A stretch of 64,000 nt of DNA, taken from positions 91,097,319-91,161,318 of the forward strand of contig CP136066.1 of NCBI GenBank assembly GCA_032622095.1, given 5' to 3'. Positions 34,162-43,790 of this stretch are shown one piece after another. Origin of the DNA: Siphonodentalium dalli (lineage: Eukaryota; Mollusca; Scaphopoda; Gadilida; Siphonodentaliidae). The position numbers were made by a program, and so were the translations under genes. Positions within the stretch are counted from its first letter, which is position 1, and every line of letters begins with the position of its first letter. The notes beneath the pieces were generated by a model. The model worked only from the letters and a program-made list of their open reading frames with translations, was not told the DNA's origin and ran no database searches.

Positions 34162-34809
34162 TATCTCATTCATGAATGACAAAATTTTTCGATATCCACT
34201 CTTGAGCATGTAATAAATACTGTTTATCTACTTTTGTAATATCTCACAGCATGGGTGATAGAAGATTACCAACATTTGCGCCACGTTCGCTGTGTAATCA
34301 AAATTACTGTTTGATGTTTACATTGAAAGCTCTTGTGATGAACAATTACATCCATATCAAATTTCATCGACAATCTTGATACTCAGGCAGAGACAAACAA
34401 ATTATTTCCAGATAAACCAAGGATAACTATAGAATGGAAAATGCAAACATCACTATTTGATACATTTGCTGTGGTTAAGGTGTCGATTATTTAGGGCATT
34501 ACTGTATCTCATTCATGAATGACAAATTTTTTCGATATCCACTCTTGAGCATGTAATAAATACTGTTTATCTACTTTTTTAATATCTCACAGCATGGGTG
34601 ATAGAAGATTACCAACATTTGCGCCACGTTCGCTGTGACAATGATAAAGTAATCAAAATTACTGTTTGATGTTTACATTGAAAGCTCTTGTGATGAACAT
34701 CCATATCAAATTTCATCGACAATCTTGATACTCAGGCAGAGACAAACAAATTATTTCCAGATAAACCAAGGATAACTATAGAATGGAAAATGCAAACATC
34801 ACCATTTGA
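34126..34809. repeat. Tandem duplication, two 342-bp units
   Basis: Unit 1 34126-34467, unit 2 from 34468. Both open inside an M1 right arm (GCTGTGGT.AAGGTGTCGAT) and run through TCTCATTCATGAATGACAAA, ACCAACATTTGCGCCACGTT and CAAACATCAC.ATTTGATAC. Unit 2 has ACAATGATAAAGT added and a 6-bp loss. The junction lies in M1 sequence. Confidence 0.92.
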
Positions 34810-35032
34810 TACTCCTTTGGAAGCCCTTGTGATGGTGAATAACCATATCAAATTTAACTGAGATTGGACAGCCAACGGCTGTGATATCTGCTCGGAAGGA
34901 TGCACACAAGCGCGGACTGATGGACACATGTAATCCAGTGTGCGACCCAACTCTGAACAAAAGACAATTAATTAGTCCAGTACATTAGTTAGATAATGGT
35001 ATGAAAACTCTGATCCGACATGCATGCATATA

Positions 35033-35234
35033 GAGTAATGCCCTAAATAATCGACTCCTTAACCACAGCAGAATTATGGGTAATTTTTCAGGAAACATGG
35101 CTTGTTGTCATTCATCGGAAAGCTCTCACCGAGAGCTTTCCGATGAATGGCAACAAGCCATTTTCCGACTAAATCCTGAAAAGTTACCCATAATTCTGCT
35201 GTGGTTAAGGAGTCGATTATTTAGGGCATTACTG
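35033..35234. mobile_element. M1 palindromic MITE
   Basis: TA-flanked; first base G instead of C (GAGTAATGCCC), right end GGGCATTACTG. Left arm lost about 10 bp between TTCAGGA and AACATGG. Confidence 0.88.
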
Positions 35235-35239
35235 TAGAT

Positions 35240-36139
35240 GGTCCGATTAAGAGGGATTTTACTATACAAATTTTCACCATTATTCAGTATTCAAACCTAG
35301 ACGAAAAAGCAATAGAAATCAAAGTTCATTTGAATCTGTTTGAATTACCAAAATTCACAAACAATTTTGAACAAGAACTTGAAATAATAATAATAATCAT
35401 GGCATCATATTTTATTATGTTTCAATATACATGTCATTACATAAGAATTTTCAAGTAAACTTTTCTGTTAAATTAATCTTGATCGCACATATGACAAATA
35501 TTCACACTTATGGAAAAATATATGATAATGTTTTCATGTAACAATATTTTTTATGATTCATGCCAATGTCTAAAAAATAATTTTAACAATGCATTTTCAA
35601 AACTTTGAAAAAAAAAATAAGGCATTGAACTTTTCCCACCTTATTACATTTTGATGTAGAATCTACCGACATTATGGAACAATCTATATGGATATCAGTC
35701 GGTACTAAGTGTGTAGTGATCCACATTTATCACATAATTAGCACCCAAACACGGCCTCATATTAGATACATGTAAGACACACATGTATTATCGGCACGCG
35801 CAGTGATGCAAGAGCTTAGTGCAATGATGTTGATGTCAATGCCAGAACTTTATTATTATGTTAATTACGACATAATTATGATATTCGAATTGTGTTGGGT
35901 TATTTAGTTTTGAGTGTGAGATAAACACGGTTGATAATGGTGGTTGAACAATTTTGTTAACATGAAAAGGACGCATTTAAAATGGAACTATATTTTTTCT
36001 TAAAGGTGTCTTAACTTCCTCTTTGGTTGTGATAAGGAAATCAATATTAATTGTTTTTTAACCTCAACCGTTTTGAGATTGTTTTTCCTTGCTAAAATAT
36101 GATTATGTGATAAAATGGATCTCAAATTCATCGCAATTC
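35240..36139. other. 0.9 kb without recognisable gene
   Basis: Very AT-rich sequence. No splice-bounded coding segment, inverted repeat or array was recognised. Confidence 0.5.
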
Positions 36140-36243
36140 TATTAAAAATTTATTAACCTCGTCCACTAAATTTGATTTGAGCATCGCTAAAGCTCGGCTT
36201 GAATCAAATTTAGTGCAATAGGTTAATAAATTTTGTATAGAAT
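36140..36243. repeat. Small hairpin (AATTTATTAACC / GGTTAATAAATT)
   Basis: Arms TTCTATTAAAAATTTATTAA and TTAATAAATTTTGTATAGAA, then CACTAAATTTGATT / AATCAAATTTAGTG, around CATCGCTAAAGCTCGG. Confidence 0.75.
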
Positions 36244-36269
36244 TAAGACTCATACTGAGATCATCTATA

Positions 36270-36482
36270 CAGTAATGCCCTAAGTAATCGACCCCTTAAC
36301 CACAGCAGAATTATGGGTAACTTTTCAGGATTTAGTCGGAAATATGGCTTGTTGCCATTCATCGGAAAGCTCTCCCCGAGAGCTTTCCGATGAATGGCAA
36401 CAAGCCATATTTCCAACTAAATCCTGAAAAGTTACCCATAATTCTGCTGTGGTTAAGGGGTCGATTACTTAGGGCATTACAG
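36270..36482. mobile_element. M1 MITE 'J' (first of three in a duplicated block)
   Basis: Arms match each other: GTAATCGACCCCTTAACC on the left, GGTTAAGGGGTCGATTAC on the right. The right terminus reads ATTACAG rather than ATTACTG. Confidence 0.92.
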
Positions 36483-37577
36483 TATATGATAAGCACAACT
36501 ATCTTAAAAATAGTGCATGAAAAGTTAATATCAATTAATATCAATTTTATTTAGAATTTTTCTCATAAAATTCTGTAACAGAAAAAGAGTCTAAACTCTA
36601 GCTTGTTAGAACTCTCGATCAAGGTCATTTCATCACAAATTATGCTCGGCTGCACCAGAAACAAACCACTTTATTATGCTTTTATGGACAAATAATATAT
36701 ACCCAGTATCTTAAGTTTTATCTGTATTTTATTCACAAACAAGACAGTCAATGACTGTGGAGTCACTCACCAGACAATCTAGACTGAGACTTTCAAGTCT
36801 ACTGGGTCTTTACAATTAACAATAACTTTTAAAATGTTGTATTAACTTCTCAGTCACTCTCACCTACAGTAATGCCCTAAATAATCAACTCCTTAACCAC
36901 AGCAGAATTATGGGTAATTTTTCAGGATTTAGTTGGAAATATGGCTTGTTGCCATTCATCGGAAAGCTCTCCCCGAGAGCTTTCCGATGAATGGCAACAA
37001 GCCATATTTCCAACTAAATCCTGAAAAGTTACCCATAATTCTGCTGTGGTTAAGGGGTCGATTACTTAGGGCATTACAGTATATGATAAGCACAACTATC
37101 TTAAAAATAGTGCATGAAAAGTTAATATCAATTAATATCAATTTTATTTAGAATTTTTCTCATAAAATTCTGTAACAGAAAAAGAGTCTAAACTCTAGCT
37201 TGTTAGAACTCTCGATAAAGGTCATTTCATCACAAATTATGCTCGGCTGCACCAGAAACAAACCACTTTATTATGCTTTTATGGACAAATAATATATACC
37301 CAGTATCTTAAGTTTTATCTGTATTTTATTCACAAACAAGACAGTCAATGACTGTGGAGTCACTCACCAGACAATCTAGACGGAGACTTTCAAGTCTACT
37401 GGGTCTTTACAATTAACAATAACTTTTAAAATGTTGTATTAACTTCTCAGTCACTCTCACCTACAGTAATGCCCTAAATAATCAACTCCTTAACCACAGC
37501 AGAATTATGGGTAATTTTTCAGGATTTAGTTGGAAATATGGCTTGTTGCCATTCATCGGAAAGCTCTCACTGAGAGC
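36385..37577. repeat. Tandem duplication of ~597 bp between M1 elements J, K and L
   Basis: The stretch after J (from TATATGATAAGCACAACTAT) through the left arm of K recurs after K through the left arm of L, with an offset of 597 bp. Only about three differences were seen by eye (for example TCGATCAAGG / TCGATAAAGG and AGACTGAGAC / AGACGGAGAC), so the event is recent. Copies meet in the centre of the K palindrome. Confidence 0.94.
36867..37079. mobile_element. M1 MITE 'K', chimera of L left arm and J right arm
   Basis: The left arm has AATAATCAACTCCTTAACC like L. The right arm has GGTTAAGGGGTCGATTACTT and ATTACAG like J. So K's two arms mismatch each other but match different neighbours. Confidence 0.92.
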
Positions 37578-37679
37578 TTTCCGATGAAATGCAACAAGCC
37601 ATATTTCCGACTAAATCCTGAACAATTACCCATAATTCTGCTGTGGTGTTAAGGAGTCGATTATTTAGAGCATTAGTGT
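37464..37679. mobile_element. M1 MITE 'L'
   Basis: Left arm AATAATCAACTCCTTAACC, right arm GTTAAGGAGTCGATTATTTA; right end ATTAGTG. One tip mismatch (GATGAAATGC). Confidence 0.9.
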
Positions 37680-37689
37680 ATGCTAAGTT

Positions 37690-38290
37690 GAAAATTTTAC
37701 AAGAACTGCATTTTCTTTTCTTTGGACACATTAATATGATTATTTAAACGATGTCAAGTGATACCATGTTAAGGTAACAAAACAATTTAGGGAAGGGTTA
37801 GTCAGCATCATTCATGGCACCCTAGGTATATTGTACCAGAGATATTCTATCAACATACATGTACTACATGTAGTAATTGCTATAAGCCTCATTACATAGA
37901 CAAAGTGGGTTAACAGCCTATATAAAGATGACATTGAATCACCTATTTCCCTTTTGGAAAAAATAAGTGACGTTGAAGTTCACAATAACCATTGTGCTGA
38001 ATTTTTATACAATTTTCTGCAATTTCCACTAATTTTGATATAATAAATAATACATGTCTTGTTAAGATATAATGAATAATCTGAGGTAAAGATATAAACT
38101 TGTGGATTTACATATTCATGAGGTACATTATATGAACAGGCAGATATACATATTAATGAGGCATGCATCAAATGTTTTACATACTCAATAACAAGAACAA
38201 GGGGATAGCACTTTAGTAGCTTGTATACAATAAACAACAGAAAATAGTTTTAATATAAGCAAATATAGCAACATCATCCATTAACAATCT
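37690..38290. other. 0.6 kb without recognisable gene
   Basis: AT-rich; includes a short TACATGTACTACATGTAG run. The minus frame 37980-38237 has no recognisable motif or splice context. Confidence 0.45.
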
Positions 38291-38298
38291 GTAGATTA

Positions 38299-38342
38299 CA
38301 GTAATGCCCTAAATAATCGACTCATTATTTAGGGAATTACTG
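38299..38342. mobile_element. Minimal M1 derivative (44 bp)
   Basis: TA-flanked; only the two outer ends remain (CAGTAATGCCCTAAATAATC and GATTATTTAGG-like right end AATTACTG). Confidence 0.8.
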
Positions 38343-38412
38343 TATAATGAAATATTTAACAATAATTGTAAGCATTTAAAGTACACAGTGTTCAAGCCAA
38401 TGGCAGTTTTAA

Positions 38413-38641
38413 CCCTTTCAATACTAAATGGATTCTCCCATTCAGTTATTAAAGTATACATTGGTAAGGTTTATTATTCATTTGGAGGGGTGTTCAGCTA
38501 TTAAATAAAAGCAAACGACAAACAGAAAAACAGATTCTACAAGAGCAGAATGGTTCATATTCATTGGCAGGAAATGTTCAGACAATAAGTTCAACAAACG
38601 ACCTATGACTTTGCTGAACTTATTATCTGAACATTTCCAAA
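38413..38641. mobile_element. T4 TTAA-type MITE, right end lost
   Basis: TTAA then CCCTTTCAATACTAAATGGA; contains GTTCAGACAATAAGTTCAAC paired with GAACTTATTATCTGAAC. No closing TTAA. Confidence 0.75.
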
Positions 38642-39156
38642 TTTGTAGTGCATGGTTGGTGTAGTAAATGTTTTTAAGAATCATAGTACTTGATAGTAGT
38701 CATAAACGCAACAAGATGCGAACGAATAATCAGCAATAAATATTGTTAACTGATCAAAAACTCAAAGATGATGTCTCTTAGATTGTGATGAGTATAATTA
38801 ATTATGAATATGTCACCTGTATTCTGTTTCAGGATATAATTATCAAATTTGTTGTGTTTCATAATGCATGGGGAAAATTGTCAACATATCACTGACCTCT
38901 GATCTCGCTATCTAAATATAACCAACCATGAAGCAGTGTTTCTAATTGTTATCAGCTTTTTATAGAGACTGGATTCCGCTTTGCAACGAGCTGTCGTGCC
39001 ATTGCTGCAGAAGGAATGTTAGTACACTATGACATATCGTCGGTGAGATTCGAAGAGCTTTTAAAGTCGTTTTGGCGAGAACATTTTTATTGCAGACATG
39101 TGACAAAATTCATAAATCTGATTGGCCGAAAATAATATTTTCTTACCCAAAATATG

Positions 39157-39518
39157 TATCTCCTAGATGAGGTATCTTGGACACTGAACTAATGGTTATA
39201 TACTTCTTATTTCGCACATCGTAGAAGAGTTTAAGCGAAAAACTAGACACAAATTTTTTCCCTTAAACATGCTCTATATCCTTAGGTATAAAAATGGTAC
39301 GAAATACTTAAGGTACGTATGGGAAATAACTCTGCATTTCCGGTGCGCGAATAAATACGTACCTTAGGTATTTCGTACCATTTTTATACCTAAGAATATA
39401 GAGCATGTTTAAGGGAAAAAAATTGTGTCTAGTTTTTCACTTAAACTCTTCTACGATGTGCGAAATAAGAAGTATATAACCATTAGTTCAGTGTCCAAGA
39501 TACCCTTGAAGGAGATAA
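39157..39518. repeat. Near-perfect inverted repeat, ~165-bp arms
   Basis: Left arm 39157 to about 39327, right arm about 39354-39518: GGTATCTTGGACACTGAACT / AGTTCAGTGTCCAAGATACC, TTCTACGATGTGCGAAATAA-type and TTAGGTATAAAAATGGTACG pairs. A short centre GGAAATAACTCTGCATTTCC pairs partly with itself. Foldback MITE or hairpin; no target duplication recognised. Confidence 0.85.
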
Positions 39519-39886
39519 TCCAGATCGAAAAGGATGTAAACGTTATACAACATTTTCGAATTACCATCTGAGTCATGGAGTCATGGATATTGAATTCAAA
39601 AGGCATTCCCCATATATGAGATTTGACAGAACCTATACGACATGCACATACACAAATACGTACATGCACATTCAAGCACAACCTCCGCAAAGTGTGATCA
39701 ATTGTTAACTTATTTATACTTAAGAAACATCATAAAAAATGGAAACAACGAAAACTGCCGATTAGAAATTGTCGTAAATAAGTCGGAATCAGTTTTTTGT
39801 CTGAACAATTGCTAATTTGACTTTATGACCTCTTTGAATCTCACAGACGATATGTTCAGTTCATAATGAAAATACAGAGAATGCTA

Positions 39887-40103
39887 CAGTAATGCCCTAA
39901 ATAATCGACTCCTTAACCACAGCAGAATTATGGGTAACTTTTTTTCAGGATTTAGTCGGAAATATGGCTAGTTGCCATTCATCGGAAAGCTCTCACTGAG
40001 AGCTTTCCGATGAATGGCAACAAGCCATATTTCCGACTAAATCCTGAAAAGTTACCCATAATTCTGCTGTGGTTAAGGAGTCGAATTATTTAGGGCATTA
40101 CTG
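39887..40103. mobile_element. M1 palindromic MITE just 3' of the nuclear receptor stop codon
   Basis: TA-flanked full element, CAGTAATGCCC to GGGCATTACTG. Small changes include TTTTTTTCAGG and GTCGAATTATT. It starts 19 bp downstream (minus strand) of the receptor stop codon, so it very likely lies in the 3' UTR. Confidence 0.92.
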
Positions 40104-40122
40104 TACATTCTATAAAAACACT

Positions 40123-40319
40123 TCAGGTTAAAGATAAAAAGTCTGCTTTTTGCACTGGTTCCATATCATAAGTTTCAACCATGAGAGGTGGAATTTGCAA
40201 TTGGGTATTTTCCATGAATATCATCCTAATACTCTGTGTGTGCTGACTTTGCATCAACTGTAATTCTGGTAATCTCACCAATAGGACACCGTATCTTGTT
40301 GCACCGTCTCTGTACATAT
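40123..40319 (-). CDS. Nuclear receptor, last coding exon (LBD helices 10-12, AF-2)
   Basis: Final exon of a nuclear hormone receptor, a ligand-regulated or constitutive transcription factor. The acceptor is GAAATTTCAG; the first two bases complete a GAT codon split as g|at (incoming phase 1). It encodes DMYRDGATRYGVLLVRLPEL, then a helix-10/11 segment ending SIRMIFMENTQL, then QIPPLMVETYDM. The last is the AF-2 coactivator helix with the usual PPLxxExxD pattern. The chain ends FLSLT and a stop at 40123-40125. The previous exon is at 47419-47502 across a 7.1-kb intron containing the H1/inner-element nest at 40946-44766. Helix 10-12 features are typical of the superfamily; the subfamily is not settled. 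Confidence 0.9.
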
Positions 40320-40320
40320 C

Positions 40321-40470
40321 TGAAATTTCAGAGAAAATATAATAGCTCATTTAGGCCTAATATTGAGCGTAGTGCGAATTGGGGATTTTGTCTTGAATTA
40401 AATCTAGACTTTAAATCATTGTGTGATATTAACATCAAATTGAATCTCGAATTGGGTGTTGTTCATTACC
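40321..40470. repeat. Degenerate hAT-end-like sequence
   Basis: GTGCGAATTGGGGATTTTGT, GATATTAACATCAAATTGAA and TCTCGAATTGGGTGTTG resemble, weakly, the GCGAATGGGGGATTTTGCAT end at 56112 and the CGATATCGACATCGAAT motif near it. Confidence 0.35.
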
Positions 40471-40683
40471 TTTTAGTGTAAACAATATTTTATTTCTCAA
40501 GTATGCACATAAATAGAAATATAACATTCACAAACAGACATAAGAGATAAAGGTTCTGGCAGTAAGCCTAGGCTTATTCGTGGCCATTTCCGCGATATAA
40601 AATTGCTTCATAATTTTTTGGTCTCGAGTGATGAATTGTCTGCTCCACAAACACCCGCGAGCATATCCGAGGCTGTTCGCTGC

Positions 40684-40709
40684 AGGTCCGACACCCCCCC
40701 CCCCCCCAC
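40684..40709. repeat. Poly-C tract
   Basis: A run of about 14-15 C bases in an ACACC...CACAT context. Confidence 0.9.
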
Positions 40710-41634
40710 ATTACATAGTTTTGCTGTAAGAGCGCTCTTATTTGTTTTCACTACTCTGTATCAGTTAGTGATGATACTCAGTTAAATCGTTTGGTTCTAT
40801 CTATGAATTTTTAGAGTGACATGAAAATGACTACATTCACTGTACATTAAATTAACCGATCCATTAAGCAAAGTGTTCACATATAATGTCATAATACTTA
40901 CCTTTTGACAAACTCACAGAATCTATTGGAGGCTACATACATGTATAAGCCTGGGAATAGTGTGTCTGACATTTGCAGAATTATAGTCAGGTTCGAAAAT
41001 TTAAAAACGCCTCTAGAAACAAAGGTGCAGGCATTTTTCTTTCAGAAGCTTTTGAGAATTGTTTCTAAAAGTATTTTTTATGCTGATTTCAAAAACCAAT
41101 GTTGGCAAGTTGACAAATTATTATTTCTGGTCAAAAATGGCAATTCAAAATGGCCACCATCAAAACAAAGTCTAACTTTACGTTTGTTGTTATGTGTTGC
41201 TTTAAGACGTTCGAATATTGAGTATTTCCATACTTTCGAACGAATTGGAACAAGAAGAAGTATACACAGAACATAGGTGGTAAATTATTATAAAAGTGAA
41301 CATGTTTGATATTTAACCCCATTTATGGCAAAATACTGACCAAAAACGCGAATTTGATAAATTATTACGGTCTTAAATGGCAGAAAGTGAAATATGCTGG
41401 AAATGTATCATTCAAATGGTATAGACAGTTGTGTCTAAATGTAAGTTGTAACCTGATTCAAAAAAACAATGTCGACCAATAATTATTTCTGACCTAAAAT
41501 GACAATTCAAAATGGCCGATATTATAATCAGTTAAACATTCGAAAAATCATCAGTAATATTATGAAACTGGTTCATCAACACCCAATGCGAGACAATTTG
41601 CCATCATATAGCCAAAAATAGTCACATAAAAGCC

Positions 41635-42564
41635 TTATTTATTATTGCAGTCAGTTCCACAGTTGCCGAGTGGTGTGCAGGGTGACTCTGATTTTCTGCT
41701 AATCGACCATTTCAGGAGATTCAGTCCGAGGGAACATCCTGAATCTTGCATTGTTGAGTTTTGCATCGGAAACTCCATACAACTTGCATACAACATGTTC
41801 AGCACTTTCAATTGTTTCAGTGGATATTGCAATATTACCAGTACCCTTTAAGAGTTCACAACATTCCAGGTAAATCTTCCATGTGGATCGTTTAGACACC
41901 CAATATATGAACGAAGTTGAATCACACCCCGTTAAAGCATGAAACGCAAGAATATAGTTCAGAGCGTCGCTCGGTATTTTGGGTGGCAAAATCCCTGATG
42001 GGTAAAATTTTAGGGCTTTTGGAAGTTCCAGCCATCATGAACACATCACAATCTGCAGGGAATTTGTTTAGGTAACCAAGCAATAACACTAGAACATCGA
42101 CGTCCCTACTTACCACAATAACTTGTTTTAGATTTCACCCCACGTTGGTATCAAGTGAATGAAGGATAAGTCTAGTATCAGCCTCTTCGTTATTAGAATC
42201 TAACCCTTTCAAGTCTGTTCCATCTACCGAACAATCTACTCTGCAATCTTCGGGAAACCCCCCTGCAGCAACAACAATAACACCTTCTGTTTTCGCTTTG
42301 GTAACAAGTTCTCGAGACAAGAAACTATTCAAATCGGACTTTACATATGGCCACAACAAGGGCCTGACTGTCAATGACAATACCTGCACGGGGAGATGGT
42401 GTCATTCTTGTTAGGCAGGATACTTTCTCGATCAGAGCGTCAATACGAATTGCTTTGTTTCCAGTTCTAAGTGTTTTATTTGTCTCGCATAATGCAATTG
42501 GAACAGGCATGAGTTCATGTTGTAAAACATATTGCAGTGTATTACATCGTCTTGTAGTTGCCCT
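41635..42564 (-). pseudogene. Minus-strand relic of an EEADTR / CXC-tail protein gene
   Basis: Broken copy read right to left. The N-part has NTLQYVLQHELMPVPIALCE and IDALIEKVSCLTRMTPSPRA, then DSQALVVAI. A deletion joins this to SDLNSFLSRELVTKAKTEGV, then NNEEADTRLILHSLD. A stop (TGA where the other copy has TGC) precedes NLKQVIVVSRDVDVLVLLLG, DCDVFMMAGTSKSPKILPIR, a frameshift near 41990, SDALNYILAFHALTGCDSTS and WKIYLECCELLKG. The section before the tail is deleted. The Cys-rich tail PCTPLGNCGTDCNNK follows in another frame. The EEAD...DVD pairing resembles acidic metal-site spacing in PIN/FEN-like nucleases; that is inference. From memory this matches a widespread family of uncharacterised invertebrate proteins, often labelled CXC-domain. 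Confidence 0.8.
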
Positions 42565-42590
42565 TCATGCCGACAGGGCAGTCAACTTGC

Positions 42591-43790
42591 AAACACTGCC
42601 CTTGTTGTGGCTATAGATAGATCGGAAAAGTAAATACATTTGGAGATTTGGCCGATGTATTCTCAGTGTGCGTGTTGAAGGGCGAAGGCTATGTCTGGAT
42701 TGATGTATTGTTCGACAGATACTCGGATAAATCAATCAAGACTGCCACCAGATCGAGAAGAAGTCGCAATGTACCATTGATCCGAAGGACAATAACAAAT
42801 CGTGATGTTCCCATCCCACAAAATTAAAAAAGTTTAATTTTGTTGTCTGACAACAAGTCCGATTTGAATGGTTCCTTGTCTCGAGAACTTGTTACCAAAC
42901 CGAAAACAGAAGGTGTTACTGTTGTTGTTGCATGGGGGGTCCCCGAAGATTGCAGAGTAGATTGTTCGGTATATGGAACAGACTTGAAAGGGTTAGAGTC
43001 TAATCACGAAGAGGCTGACACCAGACTTATCCTTCATTCACTTGATACCAGCATGGGGTGCAATCTGAAACAAGTTATTGTGGTAAGTATGGAGGTCGAT
43101 GTTCTAGTGGTATTGCTTGGTTACCTAGACAAAGTTCCTGCATATTGTGATGTGTTCATGATGGCTGGAACGTTCAAAAACCCTAAAATTATACCCATCA
43201 GGGGTGTTGTCACCCAAATACCGAGCGACGCTCTGAACTATATTCTTGCGTTTCATGCTGTAACGGGTGTGATTCAACTTCGTTCATATGGGGTGTCTAA
43301 ACGCTCTGCATGGAAGATTTACCTGGAATGTTGTGAACTCTTAACGGGTATAGGTAATATTGCAATATTCACTGAAACAATTGAAAGTGCTGAACATTTT
43401 GTATGCAAGAGGTATGGAGTTTCAGATGCAAAACTCAACAATGCAAGATTCAGGATGTTCCCTCGGACTGAATCTCCTGAAAAACTTCCACCAACCAGTG
43501 ACTCATTTCATTACCGGTACCACCTTTTGAGAACAAACTACCAGGTTTTAGTTTGGAAACAAGCAACCATTCATGTGCAAACATTACCGGATCCTTCAAC
43601 AATGAGATGGAAAGAAGAAAATGGTCGATTGGATCCAACCATGTCACTAGAAACCATTCCAAAATCATGTCTCGAAATAATCAAATATGGGTTCAAGAAG
43701 GGGTGTGTAACTGCAAGGTGAACATGCAGAAAATCAGAGTTACCCTGCACACCACTCTGCAATTGTGGAACTGACTGCAATAATAAATAA
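42591..43790 (+). pseudogene. Plus-strand relic of the same EEADTR / CXC-tail gene
   Basis: Second, oppositely oriented copy. It begins near ALVVAI, has a 5-bp frame disruption at about 42616, then reads NTFGDLADVFSV, WIDVLFDRYSDKSIK and DVPIPQN. A TAA at 42825-42827 stands where a tryptophan is expected. From 42831 a long open stretch continues: SDLNGSLSRELVTKPKTEGV, HEEADTRLILHSLD, VDVLVVLLGYLDK, YCDVFMMAGT, ALNYILAFHAVTG, then a locally shifted VIQLRSYG, WKIYLECCELL, RMFPRTESPEKLPPTSDSF and LEIIKYGFKKGCVTAR. TGA 43719-43721 interrupts before the tail CRKSELPCTPLCNCGTDC, which ends at TAA 43788-43790. It keeps parts missing from the minus copy and lacks the N-terminal segment that copy has. 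Confidence 0.82.

Noticed and set aside
41131-41322. Minus frame in the left outer arm of the inner element
   Set aside because: The corresponding right-arm region does not conserve the frame, so it is noncoding arm sequence.
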